Position numbers and translations under genes: made by a program. Source: Trinickia soli (GTDB taxonomy: Bacteria; Pseudomonadota; Gammaproteobacteria; Burkholderiales; Burkholderiaceae). Taken from it: DNA of 64,000 nucleotides. Positions 55,223-63,804 of this stretch are shown in pieces. The notes below the pieces were generated by a model that saw nothing but the letters and a program-made list of their open reading frames with translations, searched no databases and had not been told where the DNA came from. The stretch covers positions 284,022 to 348,021 of the forward strand of contig NZ_PNYB01000003.1 in the NCBI RefSeq assembly GCF_002879855.1, in the 5' to 3' direction. The number at the start of each line of letters is the position of its first letter. Position 1 is the stretch's first letter.

Positions 55223-55525
55223 ATGTCAGAAGTCAACAAGGAGAGATTGATGTCCGATATCAAAACCGTCCTCGCGGATGCCGAGGATCTGTTGAAACAA
55301 GCCGCGAGCGCGACTGGCGAGCGCGCGTCGGAACTTCGCGAAACGGCATTGAGCCGTCTGAAGCAAGCGAGGGAAAAGGCTGCGGACGTGCAGGTCGTCG
55401 TTGTAGAAAAAGGCAAGAAGGCCGTGCGCGCCACCGACGACTACGTTCACGAGCACCCTTGGACAGCCATCGGCGTTGCGGCGGGCATCGGCGTGGTCGT
55501 CGGTTTGCTGATCAACCGCAAGTAA
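55223..55525 (+). CDS. YqjD/ElaB-type DUF883 membrane-anchored protein
   Basis: A 100-residue protein. A long amphipathic, heptad-like helix (residues 1-70, for example DIKTVLADAEDLLKQAA) is followed by HEHPWTAIGVAAGIGVVVGLL, one C-terminal membrane helix ending NRK. E. coli relatives (YqjD, ElaB) sit in the inner membrane and bind ribosomes in stationary phase. Length is normal. It is the first gene of a YqjD-YqjE-like trio and is followed by an intrinsic terminator, suggesting that the other two have their own promoter or rely on readthrough. Confidence 0.9.
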   Translation: MSEVNKERLMSDIKTVLADAEDLLKQAASATGERASELRETALSRLKQAREKAADVQVVVVEKGKKAVRATDDYVHEHPWTAIGVAAGIGVVVGLLINRK

Positions 55526-55545
55526 GCGCGCTCGCGCTGAAGGCG

Positions 55546-55574
55546 GCTCGCGCCCTTTCTGCGCGCGGGCTTTT
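55546..55574 (+). terminator. Intrinsic terminator after the DUF883 gene
   Basis: GCTCGCGC at 55546-55553 pairs with GCGCGGGC at 55563-55570 (eight pairs, one G-T), loop of nine, followed by TTTT at 55571-55574. It lies 20 bases after the DUF883 stop and is the best Rho-independent terminator on the plus strand of the window. Confidence 0.6.
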
Positions 55575-55589
55575 GCCGGACCGGCTCCG

Positions 55590-55617
55590 CGTCGAGTGAA
55601 AGCGATTTCACTCGACG
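55590..55617. repeat. 12-bp perfect inverted repeat with GCGA loop
   Basis: CGTCGAGTGAAA and TTTCACTCGACG flank GCGA. The stem is perfect, longer than the terminator just before it, and has no T-run. It is upstream of the YqjE-like gene, so it could be an operator or a leader structure. Confidence 0.6.
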
Positions 55618-55642
55618 GGGCCGTTGCCGGCTGTCGCACTGC

Positions 55643-56047
55643 ATGCTTTCTCGCCAATCCATGCCAAACGATAACCCTTCGTCGCATCCCAGCCACGGGC
55701 CGTTGCGCCGCATGATCGCGTCGATATTCTCGCTGATGCACAGCCGGCTCGAATTGATCGGAGTCGAGCTTGCCGAGGAACGCGACCGGATCGTCGCCGT
55801 CATTTTTCTCGGGCTCGTCGCCGTCACGTTCGCGATGTTGGCGCTGATCACGCTGACCGCGTTGATCGCCGTCGCCTTCTGGGACAGTTACCGTTGGCAG
55901 GTCCTCGCCGCCCTGACCGGCGTCTATGCACTGGGCGCCCTGATCTGTGCGCTGCGCGCCCGGGCCGGGTTGCATTCGGCGCCGATCGTGTTCGAGGCTA
56001 CACTGCACGAGTTCGAGAAGGATCGGGAGATGTTCCGCGAACCGTGA
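55643..56047 (+). CDS. YqjE-type (phage holin-like) inner-membrane protein
   Basis: A 134-residue protein with two closely spaced hydrophobic segments (about 50-72 and 82-106) after a short amphipathic helix, RRMIASIFSLMHSRLELIGVELAEERDR. This is the YqjE family often labelled holin superfamily III, found next to YqjD genes in proteobacteria. It is not evidence of a prophage. ATG 55661 is an alternative start six codons in. The next gene follows after 91 bases. Confidence 0.83.
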   Translation: MLSRQSMPNDNPSSHPSHGPLRRMIASIFSLMHSRLELIGVELAEERDRIVAVIFLGLVAVTFAMLALITLTALIAVAFWDSYRWQVLAALTGVYALGALICALRARAGLHSAPIVFEATLHEFEKDREMFREP

Positions 56048-56138
56048 GCACCGGCGGCGGCATCAAGCGAACGCGGTAGCCGGCCGCATCGATCGGCCGC
56101 CTACTCGACCTTATAGGACGCACTCACACTCGCCCCCT

Positions 56139-56594
56139 ATGAACCAACCCTCATCGTCACATCCGGCACATCGCAGGTCTCCGGTTCGCGATGCGAGCAC
56201 CCCGCAGATGCGCGCGGTTCGCAAAGAGTTGCTGCTGTTGCGCGCCGAAGTCGAACGCTCGGAATTCGTACAGGCTCGCGCGGAGCTGCATCGCAAGCTC
56301 GGCAATCTGAGCTGGCTCAGGCTCCTCGTGCCCGGTCTCGGACGGGTCCGTAGCAAGGGGACGACTCGCGGCGTGAACGCCACGCTCAGCGACTGGGTGT
56401 TCAATCATCCACTCGTCAGCTCGATCGCCTCGCTGGTGTTGACCAAGCCGCTGCGCGCCACCATCGCTGCGGGCGCGAAACCGCTGCTCAAATGGGGCGC
56501 CCTCGGCGCGGCCGGCTGGGCGGCATTTCGGGTCTGGGGCCAGCTCTCGCGCGCGCGGCACGAGCCGGAGATGGAAGCGCCAAACGACGAGTGA
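56139..56594 (+). CDS. YqjK/DUF3318-like small protein
   Basis: A 151-residue protein. A charged helical region (TPQMRAVRKELLLLRAEVERSEFVQARAELHRKL) is followed by two weakly hydrophobic segments in the C-terminal half (LVSSIASLVLTKPLRATIAAG and LLKWGALGAAGWAAFRVWG). Position third after the YqjD and YqjE-like genes fits the YqjK/DUF3318 group, but similarity is weak. ATG 56139 begins the likely protein; the upstream frame overlaps the previous gene. It converges on the pilin operon. Confidence 0.7.
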   Translation: MNQPSSSHPAHRRSPVRDASTPQMRAVRKELLLLRAEVERSEFVQARAELHRKLGNLSWLRLLVPGLGRVRSKGTTRGVNATLSDWVFNHPLVSSIASLVLTKPLRATIAAGAKPLLKWGALGAAGWAAFRVWGQLSRARHEPEMEAPNDE

Positions 56595-56669
56595 CGAGTA
56601 GCGGCACCGGCGCTCGCGGGGCCTCGTGTCAAGCGGACAAGGGCGCAAGCGCTGCGTTAGCGTCGCGCA

Positions 56670-57242
56670 TCAGGGCGGCCGACCGAGCCAGCACGCATGC
56701 GCATTGGCGCTTTCGGTCCGCGCCATCCGATTCGAGCGCGCACCCAACCCATCGAGCACGTAGGTTCCACACGCGTCGCCCGCCATGGGTCCCCCCTCCA
56801 CCGGTATCGCCTGAATCTCGTAATTTCCGCCACGATCGTTGAACCAGACGAGTTCGAGTCGATAGACAGCACGCCCGTGCGCGGGCGTACGCGCGAGATC
56901 CGCTGGCAATGCACGCCTCGCCGTCGGGTCGGCGGCGATGGCGCTAACATGCTGCGCGGCTTGGTGCAACGCGACGACCGCATCGACCCGATGGCCACGG
57001 GCCGCGTAGGCAACGTAAGTCGGTACGCCATACGCTGCCAGCACAGCCATCATCGCGAGGGCGACGATCAGTTCCAGCAGCGAAAAGCCGCTGGCTGGCG
57101 GCCCCTCCATACGCGCGCCGCGCGCAAGCGGGCGGAGACATCGCGACGCTCGCAGCACGCAAGGGTTGCGTGCGCACCATGCTCGGCACTCGACAGCCAC
57201 GGCCTGAACCTTCGAGGTCATCGCATAGGCTCGCGCCATCAT
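56670..57242 (-). CDS. pilE: PilE-like minor pilin
   Basis: A type IV pilin-like protein. GFSLLELIVALAMMAVLAAYG is the class III leader cleavage site and first helix, with Glu at position 5 after cleavage. The C-terminal globular part has a Cys pair (DACGTYVLDG and ANAHACWLG) that could form the pilin disulfide loop. The ATG at 57242 overlaps the pilX stop by four bases but would give a leader of about 52 residues. ATG 57110 gives the usual short leader (MEGPPASG), so the start is uncertain. It is the last gene of the operon. Confidence 0.75.
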   Translation of the reverse strand: MMARAYAMTSKVQAVAVECRAWCARNPCVLRASRCLRPLARGARMEGPPASGFSLLELIVALAMMAVLAAYGVPTYVAYAARGHRVDAVVALHQAAQHVSAIAADPTARRALPADLARTPAHGRAVYRLELVWFNDRGGNYEIQAIPVEGGPMAGDACGTYVLDGLGARSNRMARTESANAHACWLGRPP

Positions 57243-57898
57243 GTGCTCCCAGCCTCAGCATCCGTCACGATGCGCCGCCAGGCGCTTCGTTCGCGACCTT
57301 CCCGGCCTTCCCCGCCTTCACGGGCTTCCCGCTTTTCGTCGCGGACGATCATGAGCTGGACCCGAGCCTGCACGGCCTCGTTGACCCCGAACCCGCGCGA
57401 CGTGATCCAATAGGTGCGCGTATCGGCGCTGCCTTCAACGAGCCCTGTCTCGATGACGCACTGAGGCGCTCGCGCCGATCCGGGCCACGAAGGCGCGGGC
57501 TCGTATGCCCCTGGCCCGTCGAAGGCCCCGGGCCTGCTCCATTGCGGCGGCTCTCCGGACCTCGTGAGCAGCACAGGCGCGATACCGGCGCGTAAAGCTT
57601 CGGCGCACAGCGCAAGGGCGTTATCCGCCGCGTGAGCCGCACGCAGATGCTCATGCACATTTGCGGCGTGGCGCATTTGGGCGATCGACGCTTCGAGCCA
57701 GACGGCCGAGGTCGTCAGCATCATCGACGCGAGCATCAGCGCGCCCGGCAGCACGATGCCGCAATGCTTGCAGGACGTGGCACGAACCGGCCAGCCGGCC
57801 GCAACGCCCGGACGGCCAACGGCCCGAGCACGCAGCGCGCGGCCCGCACGGCTGGCCGGTCGAAGCGTCCTCGCGGGATCGGCTGGCTTCGCCGTCAA
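57239..57898 (-). CDS. pilX: PilX-like pilus assembly protein
   Basis: A 219-residue protein. After a basic tail, GIVLPGALMLASMMLTTSAVWLEAS forms the single N-terminal helix, followed by AQMRHAANVHEHLRAAHAADNALALCAE, the characteristic PilX helix. The globular part has two Cys residues and ends in a Glu/Arg-rich region. It lacks a canonical FTLIE cleavage site, as many PilX proteins do. It overlaps pilW by four bases at its start and pilE by four at its stop. No pilY1 gene follows. Confidence 0.78.
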   Translation of the reverse strand: MTAKPADPARTLRPASRAGRALRARAVGRPGVAAGWPVRATSCKHCGIVLPGALMLASMMLTTSAVWLEASIAQMRHAANVHEHLRAAHAADNALALCAEALRAGIAPVLLTRSGEPPQWSRPGAFDGPGAYEPAPSWPGSARAPQCVIETGLVEGSADTRTYWITSRGFGVNEAVQARVQLMIVRDEKREAREGGEGREGRERSAWRRIVTDAEAGST

Positions 57899-58725
57899 AA
57901 GACACGCTCTTCGTGGTTACGCAGCACCAGGTGGCGCGACAAAGAAAGCCGGCCTCGTCCATCCGGGCTCGCGACGCGCCTGCCATCGCAATCGACGAAC
58001 GTCTTGGCTGCATTGGCGCGCCTGCCACGAACGACGACGCACAGATCGACCGCCACGACGTTGCTCCATTGCGCGCCATCGATCTCTCCGGCGCCGGCCG
58101 GCTCGGCCGCGCCGCGCAGCCAATACCGAAGCGTCAGGCGCTCGATGCCCTCGACGATCGGCTGCGGCGTGGCATGCCCATTGCCGAAGCAGTAGAGTTC
58201 GGGCTCCTCGCGCCCCGACGGCAGCGCGGCATAGAACTGATTGACGATCACGGCGTATTCGCCCTCGCGCTCGACGCCCTGGCCCAGGCAATCGGTCGGC
58301 TGGCCCGACCGGTTGCGCCAGGTCGCCACGCCGTCGTCGGCGTAGCGCACGACGATCGCATCGGATTCATCCGCATCGGATGAAGCAAGCGCGCAGCGAG
58401 GCTCACCATATACGCCGCCGGCAACGGGCCGTGCGGACTGGCAACCGAACACGCCCGGCATCACGCGTGCGCGCAGCGGCGGCCGATCGACAGGCGCATA
58501 GCCGGCCATCTGGATGTGTTGACCGATGACGATCAGCGCAGCGGCGCCGGCTTCGCGCATCGATGCGGCGTCCGCCGATCGGATGAACGTCTCGCGCTGC
58601 GAGCGATAGAGCGTCAACGTACCGGCGAGCACGACGAGTCCCAACGCCGACGCGACGAGCCATTCGAGCAGCGTGTGCCCGCTCTGACGTTGCAACGCGC
58701 GCTGCGGCGCCTGATCGCGTGCCAT
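57895..58725 (-). CDS. pilW: PilW-like minor pilin
   Basis: A 276-residue prepilin-like protein. GHTLLEWLVASALGLVVLAGTLTLYRSQR is the leader site and helix, with Glu at position 5. The large globular domain with several Cys residues and WSNVVAVDLCVVVRG near the end matches PilW of the FimT-PilV-PilW-PilX-PilE set. ATG 58725 is two bases after the pilV stop; an in-frame start at 58758 overlaps pilV. Confidence 0.82.
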   Translation of the reverse strand: MARDQAPQRALQRQSGHTLLEWLVASALGLVVLAGTLTLYRSQRETFIRSADAASMREAGAAALIVIGQHIQMAGYAPVDRPPLRARVMPGVFGCQSARPVAGGVYGEPRCALASSDADESDAIVVRYADDGVATWRNRSGQPTDCLGQGVEREGEYAVIVNQFYAALPSGREEPELYCFGNGHATPQPIVEGIERLTLRYWLRGAAEPAGAGEIDGAQWSNVVAVDLCVVVRGRRANAAKTFVDCDGRRVASPDGRGRLSLSRHLVLRNHEERVF

Positions 58726-58727
58726 GA

Positions 58728-59159
58728 TCAGCGGCTCGCGAAGGGCAGCGCGATGCAAGGCGAAAGCCCACTGTCATCGGCGGGAGGGCACGACGCGAGT
58801 CCCGGCGATCGTCCGCGCCCGAATGAGCCAGGACGATGCCCCCACTCGACGACGAGCGCACCGGCATCGCGCGCTTCGTCGGAAATCGACACATGTATGC
58901 CCGGCAATACGCGGGCTGCGCGCGCTTGCACATGGGCTACCCACGACGCAGGTCGCTCCGGGAAAGACAGGCTTTCAGCAATCGATTGGGCAATCCACGC
59001 CGCCTGCTCGCGATGCGTCTGCGTATCGGCGCTACGCAGCGCCGCAAGCTGCGCCGCCGCGGCGCCCAAAATGGCGCTCGCCAGAAGCGACAACGCGATC
59101 AGCACTTCGAGCAACGAAGAACCGTCGTCTCGCCGCTCGGACAGGCAACTGCCACTCAT
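58728..59159 (-). CDS. pilV: PilV-like minor pilin
   Basis: A 143-residue prepilin. GSSLLEVLIALSLLASAILGAAA is the leader site and helix, and AALRSADTQTHREQAAWIAQSIAE follows as the PilV helix. ATG 59159 overlaps the fimT stop by four bases. It is followed after two bases by pilW. In related bacteria this protein primes pilus assembly with FimT, PilW, PilX and PilE. Confidence 0.85.
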   Translation of the reverse strand: MSGSCLSERRDDGSSLLEVLIALSLLASAILGAAAAQLAALRSADTQTHREQAAWIAQSIAESLSFPERPASWVAHVQARAARVLPGIHVSISDEARDAGALVVEWGHRPGSFGRGRSPGLASCPPADDSGLSPCIALPFASR

Positions 59160-59755
59160 GCGCGCGCCCGCCCGCTGCAAGCGCCGCGTTCGAGCCGCGC
59201 TCTACCGCCGGCGGCGACGCGAATGCAGCGACTCGATGACGCGCTCTGCGGCCCACTAGCGTTCACACCTGCCGCGGTGAATTCGATCTTGCGAAACCCG
59301 CCGATCACTTGCCCCGCAGGCGGCGTGAACTCGATAGCGGGGGCAGCCGCGGCGATCGATACGCCCGACATACGCCGATGGACACGCAGAACACGGCCAC
59401 CGGGCCCTTGTTCGACGACGACCATCCAACCGCACGACCAGCCGCGCAATGCACGCTCGCAAACGTGCCCTTTGGGCAGGCACTGCGCGCGCGCATCGGC
59501 GGGACATACGACCACGCGCGCTCCACGAGCGATTGCCTCGCCGCGCGCGAGCGTGAGGCTGGCGAGCAGCGCCCTGGCCGCGCCATCGACACGATCGCGC
59601 GCCTGCCACGTGGAGAGCACGGGCGTAACCGCCATCGCGCTCGACGCCACCAGCGCCGTGACGACGAGCAACTCGACGAGCGAGAACCCACCGCGGCGCA
59701 ATCGCGCGCGCTGCCGGATCCGCCTGCTACGTTCGCACTTGAATACGACTTGCAT
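59156..59755 (-). CDS. fimT: FimT/GspH-type minor pilin
   Basis: A 199-residue pseudopilin. GFSLVELLVVTALVASSAMAVTPV carries the class III leader site. ARALLASLTLARGEAIARGARVVVC is the FimT/GspH helix, followed by a Cys-rich loop and a C-terminal GspH-like beta part (GGFRKIEFTAAGV). ATG 59755 has GGGAGTGGTGGGAC upstream; the earlier in-frame ATG is less likely. It begins the overlapped minor-pilin operon, 198 bases after nrdR. Confidence 0.85.
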   Translation of the reverse strand: MQVVFKCERSRRIRQRARLRRGGFSLVELLVVTALVASSAMAVTPVLSTWQARDRVDGAARALLASLTLARGEAIARGARVVVCPADARAQCLPKGHVCERALRGWSCGWMVVVEQGPGGRVLRVHRRMSGVSIAAAAPAIEFTPPAGQVIGGFRKIEFTAAGVNASGPQSASSSRCIRVAAGGRARLERGACSGRARA

Positions 59756-59953
59756 GTCCCACCACTCCCTTGATCGGCACGGCGCCAATCTATCGTGGGA
59801 GCGAGCGCGCGAACATCTGCCGTTCGGCCAGGTGGCGCACATGCGCGCCGCCGCTCGACAATGACGCGTCGTTTCGGGTGGTGGATGAGAGAGGGAAAGG
59901 AGGGATTGATGCAGCGAGAGAATCGAACAACGCGCAGCGTGAAGCCGCGCCGA

Positions 59954-60433
59954 TCAACGTTTGCGTGCGGGCTTCTCGGGCCTTGGCCGGCGAAATTCCT
60001 CGATCACGTCTTCGAAATCGGACACGTCTTCAAAGCGTCGGTAGACCGAGGCGAATCGAACGTAGGCGATCTTATCGAGCTGCAGCAACTCGTTCATCAC
60101 GAGCTCGCCAAGCCGCTCGCTGCGCACTTCACGCTCTCCGCTGCCCAGAAGCTGATACTCGATGCGAGCCACCGCCGCATCGATCGCCTCGGCGGAAACC
60201 GGACGCTTGCGCAGCGCCAGCTGCATGCTTGCGGCAATCTTGCGGCGGTCGAACTCGCTACGCGTGCCATCCTTCTTGACGACCGCCGGCAGCGTCAGCT
60301 CAACCCGCTCGTACGTCGTGAAACGTTTGTCGCAGGCTGGGCAGCGACGGCGCCGCCGGATCGCGGCGCCGTCCTCCGATACGCGCGAGTCGACGACCTG
60401 CGTATCTTCGTGCCGGCAGAAGGGGCAGCGCAT
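59954..60433 (-). CDS. nrdR: Transcriptional repressor NrdR
   Basis: A 159-residue zinc-ribbon and ATP-cone regulator of ribonucleotide reductase genes. Cys 3, 6, 31 and 34 (CPFC and CPAC) form the zinc ribbon. The ATP-cone follows from [16 protein letters not shown] to [15 protein letters not shown]. Size is typical. It starts six bases after glyA on the same strand, the usual order in Burkholderiaceae. Confidence 0.97.
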   Translation of the reverse strand: MRCPFCRHEDTQVVDSRVSEDGAAIRRRRRCPACDKRFTTYERVELTLPAVVKKDGTRSEFDRRKIAASMQLALRKRPVSAEAIDAAVARIEYQLLGSGEREVRSERLGELVMNELLQLDKIAYVRFASVYRRFEDVSDFEDVIEEFRRPRPEKPARKR

Positions 60434-60439
60434 GGCCGA

Positions 60440-61687
60440 TCAACGATAGACGGGGAACCGCTTCGTCAGCTCGGCCACTTCAGCACGCACGCGCTCGATC
60501 GTTGCGGCGTCTTCAGGGTTGTCGAGCACGTCGGCGATCAGATTGCCCACTTGCTCGGCTTCCTTCGTGCCGAAGCCGCGCGTCGTCATCGCCGGCGAAC
60601 CGAGGCGGATACCGCTCGTGACGAACGGCTTTTCGGGGTCGTTCGGAATCGCATTCTTGTTGACCGTGATATGCGCCGCGCCGAGCACTGCCTCGGCAGC
60701 CTTACCCGTGATCTTCTTCGCACGCAGGTCGACGAGCATCACGTGGCTTTCCGTGCGCCCCGAGACGATGCGCAGGCCGCGCTTGACGAGCGTTTCAGCC
60801 AGCACGCGCGCGTTTTCCACCACTTGCTGCTGATAGGCCTTGAAGTCGGGCAAAGCCGCTTCCTTGAACGCAACGGCCTTGCCGGCGATCACATGCATCA
60901 GCGGGCCGCCTTGAATGCCGGGGAAGATCGCCGAATTGATCTGCTTCTCGAACTCCGCCTTCATCAGGATCACGCCGCCGCGCGGGCCGCGCAGGCTCTT
61001 GTGCGTCGTCGTCGTGACGAAATCGGCGTGCGGCACCGGATTCGGATAAACGCCGGCCGCGATCAGGCCGGCATAGTGCGCCATGTCGACCATCAGGTAA
61101 GCGCCGACCGACTTCGCGATCTTCGCCAGACGCTCGAAATCGATCTTGAGCGCAAATGCCGAAGCGCCGGCCACGATCAGCTTGGGCTTGTGCTCCTGCG
61201 CGAGCTTCTCGGCCGCGTCGTAATCGATGTCTTCGGCCGCGTTCAGGCCATAGCTGATCACGTTGAACCATTTGCCCGACATGTTCACGGGCGAGCCGTG
61301 CGTCAGGTGGCCGCCTTCGGCGAGGCTCATGCCCATGATCGTGTCGCCGGGCTTGAGCATTGCGAAAAACACGCCCTGGTTCGCTTGTGAGCCGGAATTG
61401 GGCTGCACGTTCGCCGCTTCCGCACCGAACAGCGCCTTCACGCGATCGATCGCCAGTTGCTCGACGACATCGACATATTCGCAGCCGCCGTAATAGCGCT
61501 TGCCCGGATAACCCTCGGCGTACTTGTTGGTAAGCTGCGAGCCTTGCGCAGCCATCACGGCCGGGCTCGTGTAGTTTTCCGACGCGATGAGCTCGATGTG
61601 CTCCTCTTGGCGGCGGTTCTCCTGCTGGATGGCGTTCCAGATCTCGGGATCGACGTTGGCGATCGTGCTTTGGGCTCTGTCAAACAT
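60440..61687 (-). CDS. glyA: Serine hydroxymethyltransferase
   Basis: A 415-residue PLP enzyme interconverting serine and glycine with tetrahydrofolate. [19 protein letters not shown] opens the domain, [11 protein letters not shown] and [14 protein letters not shown] follow, and the PLP Lys is in [22 protein letters not shown]-type [16 protein letters not shown] and the C-terminal [17 protein letters not shown] are conserved. It starts the glyA-nrdR unit and diverges from ybgC. Confidence 0.98.
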   Translation of the reverse strand: MFDRAQSTIANVDPEIWNAIQQENRRQEEHIELIASENYTSPAVMAAQGSQLTNKYAEGYPGKRYYGGCEYVDVVEQLAIDRVKALFGAEAANVQPNSGSQANQGVFFAMLKPGDTIMGMSLAEGGHLTHGSPVNMSGKWFNVISYGLNAAEDIDYDAAEKLAQEHKPKLIVAGASAFALKIDFERLAKIAKSVGAYLMVDMAHYAGLIAAGVYPNPVPHADFVTTTTHKSLRGPRGGVILMKAEFEKQINSAIFPGIQGGPLMHVIAGKAVAFKEAALPDFKAYQQQVVENARVLAETLVKRGLRIVSGRTESHVMLVDLRAKKITGKAAEAVLGAAHITVNKNAIPNDPEKPFVTSGIRLGSPAMTTRGFGTKEAEQVGNLIADVLDNPEDAATIERVRAEVAELTKRFPVYR

Positions 61688-62040
61688 ACGCGTTCCGTTA
61701 AGGGTAAACAGGTTCGCCGAATCGTGCGCGGGACACGTACTGATCGTACGCTTGCGCTACTGGCGGCAAGCCAGCCCTGACGTGGCGGAGGATTCCGTTA
61801 CGCGGGCGAGACAACCGCAGGCGACGCGAACGACGGCGCGCGATACTCGGCTGCCCAGGCGAACGGCAAAACGGCACCCTGCGCTTCACGGTGGGTCGTT
61901 CCACCTTGACCCCGGAGGGTTCTATCGCCAGTCACACAGGGATGAGCGCGCTAGTTTATTGGAAGCGACGCCAATAGGCAATTGGGGAAGTTTTATGCGA
62001 TTTCGAGACAGGCGCGCGGGTTCCGGTAAAATGCCCGGCC
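61688..62040. promoter_or_regulatory. Divergent glyA-ybgC intergenic region
   Basis: These 353 bases hold promoters for both genes. GTAAAAT at 62026-62032 is a good -10 for ybgC (TAAAAT) but leaves only eight bases before the start codon. An inverted repeat TATTGG-N8-CCAATA lies at 61957-61976, and GACCCCGGAGGGTTC at 61909-61923 is an imperfect hairpin. I looked for a glycine or folate riboswitch upstream of glyA and saw no convincing core. No gene is recognisable here. Confidence 0.45.
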
Positions 62041-62511
62041 ATGAACCAGAGCACCACCTGCCGCGGCGTGCCATCCCGCTTCGATTGGCCGGTCCGCGTC
62101 TACTACGAAGACACCGACGCAGGCGGCATCGTCTTTTTCGCCAACTATCTGAAGTTTTTCGAGCGGGCGCGCACCGAATGGCTTCGCGCGCGCGGCATCG
62201 ACCAGCACCAACTCGCGAGCGAATGCAAAATCCTGTTCGTCGTCAGCGAAACAGCCGTGCAGTACCGCGCGCCCGCGCGCCTGGACGACTTGTTGACGAT
62301 CGCCAGCCGCATCGAGCGGCTCGGCAAAGCGAGCGTCGGGTTCGTGCAAGAAGCGCGTCGAGGTGATGACGTCTTAGCCGTGGGCACGATCCGCGTCGGC
62401 TGCGTCGAATATGGCACGCTCAAGCCCGTCGCGCTGCCGCGTTCCGTGGCGGATGCGCTGCGCGGTGATTCGCACGTATCCGAAGCCGGCATGTCAACGA
62501 CAAATGCCTGA
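62041..62511 (+). CDS. ybgC: Tol-Pal system acyl-CoA thioesterase
   Basis: A 156-residue hotdog-fold thioesterase. VRVYYEDTDAGGIVFFANYLKFFERARTEWL carries the catalytic Asp and family signature of 4-hydroxybenzoyl-CoA-type thioesterases. It is encoded first in the tol-pal gene set, 155 bases before tolQ. There is no good ribosome-binding site before ATG 62041, and the candidate -10 is only eight bases away, so it may be translated from a nearly leaderless mRNA. Confidence 0.95.
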   Translation: MNQSTTCRGVPSRFDWPVRVYYEDTDAGGIVFFANYLKFFERARTEWLRARGIDQHQLASECKILFVVSETAVQYRAPARLDDLLTIASRIERLGKASVGFVQEARRGDDVLAVGTIRVGCVEYGTLKPVALPRSVADALRGDSHVSEAGMSTTNA

Positions 62512-62666
62512 TGTCCGTTGTGACTACGTCCAAGAACTTGTATCGTGCCGATCGATATCAAGCGGGGTTGGGCGTTCAAGCGGCGGCGCTTTCAAATGGC
62601 CGACTAAAACCCTGTTCGCGCCTTGCAAGCAAGCCCTGCCCGTTCTGACGCATAAGCTTATCCTTT

Positions 62667-63344
62667 ATGAACAACGCACAAGACTTATCGATCGTTTCCC
62701 TGGTCCTCAATGCGAGCGTGCTCGCGCAAGCGGTGATGGGGCTGTTGCTCCTGCTGTCGCTGATGTCGTGGACGTTCATCTTTCGCAAGTGGTTTGCCAT
62801 CCGGCGCGCGCGGGCGCAAACTGAGCAATTCGAGCGCGATTTCTGGTCGGGCGGCGACCTGCAGGCGCTGTATCAAAGCGCCGCGAACAATCGCCATACG
62901 ATCGGCGGCCTCGAACGGATTTTCGAGTCGGGCATGCGCGAGTTCCTGAAGGGCAAGGAGCGGCGGATCAACGATCCGGGTGCAATCCTCGACGGCGCGC
63001 GCCGCGCGATGCGCGCCGCGTTCCAACGCGAAATGGATGTGCTCGAGGCCAACCTCGCGTTCCTCGCGTCGGTCGGCTCGGTGAGCCCTTACATCGGTTT
63101 GTTCGGTACGGTCTGGGGGATCATGAACGCGTTCCGCGGCCTCGCGAACGTGCAGCAGGCAACGCTCGCGAACGTCGCGCCCGGCATCGCGGAAGCGCTG
63201 ACGGCCACCGCCATCGGCCTGTTCGCCGCGATCCCGGCTGTCGTCGCCTACAACCGCTACGCGCACGACATCGATCGCCTTGCGATCCGCTTCGAAACGT
63301 TCATCGAAGAGTTCTCGAACATCTTGCAGCGCCAGGCGCATTAA
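62667..63344 (+). CDS. tolQ: Tol-Pal system inner-membrane protein TolQ
   Basis: A 225-residue protein with three membrane helices (about 13-38, 133-155, 168-190). GLFGTVWGIMNAFRGLANVQQATLANVAPGIAEALTATAIGLFAAIPAVVAYN is covered by the MotA/TolQ/ExbB domain, which forms the proton channel with TolR. It is followed by tolR after ten bases. Confidence 0.97.
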   Translation: MNNAQDLSIVSLVLNASVLAQAVMGLLLLLSLMSWTFIFRKWFAIRRARAQTEQFERDFWSGGDLQALYQSAANNRHTIGGLERIFESGMREFLKGKERRINDPGAILDGARRAMRAAFQREMDVLEANLAFLASVGSVSPYIGLFGTVWGIMNAFRGLANVQQATLANVAPGIAEALTATAIGLFAAIPAVVAYNRYAHDIDRLAIRFETFIEEFSNILQRQAH

Positions 63345-63354
63345 GGAGTACGCG

Positions 63355-63804
63355 ATGGCCGGCTCAACCAATCGCTCCAGCATGCGCGGCGGCCGTTCCC
63401 GCCGCGCGATGGCCGACATCAACGTCGTGCCGTATATCGACGTGATGCTGGTTCTGCTCGTCATCTTCATGGTCACGGCCCCGCTCGTCGCGCCTTCGAT
63501 CGTGAATCTGCCGACCGTCGGCGGTGCCGCGCCTCAGCAGCAGACGCCGCCTGTCGTCGTCAACATCCGCGGCGACGGCAAGATGAGCGTGCGCTACAAG
63601 GACGACGCCGGCGGCTCGCAGGAACAGCAGATGACGCGCGCCGACCTGGCCACCTTCGTGACCGAACGCGAGGTGTCGCATCCCGACCAGCCGGTGGTGA
63701 TCGCCGCCGACAAAAGCGTGCAGTACGAAGCCGTCATGAACGTGATGTCCGACCTGAAGGCACGCGGCGTGAAGCGCGTGGGCCTGCTCGTCAAATCGCA
63801 ATGA
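63355..63804 (+). CDS. tolR: Tol-Pal system protein TolR
   Basis: A 149-residue ExbD/TolR-family protein with a single N-terminal helix. INVVPYIDVMLVLLVIFMVT has the channel Asp at residue 29. The periplasmic domain ends with KARGVKRVGLLVKSQ. ATG 63355 is preceded by AAGGAG. It overlaps tolA by four bases. Confidence 0.97.
   Translation: MAGSTNRSSMRGGRSRRAMADINVVPYIDVMLVLLVIFMVTAPLVAPSIVNLPTVGGAAPQQQTPPVVVNIRGDGKMSVRYKDDAGGSQEQQMTRADLATFVTEREVSHPDQPVVIAADKSVQYEAVMNVMSDLKARGVKRVGLLVKSQ

Noticed and set aside
55643..56047. Phage holin label as evidence for a prophage
   Set aside because: It is the YqjE family beside a YqjD-type gene; no phage structural, integrase or lysis genes are near.
61861..61960. 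Glycine or folate riboswitch upstream of glyA
   Set aside because: Some CAGGCGAACGGCAAAACGG-like text is present, but the required helices and conserved core could not be drawn convincingly on the minus strand.
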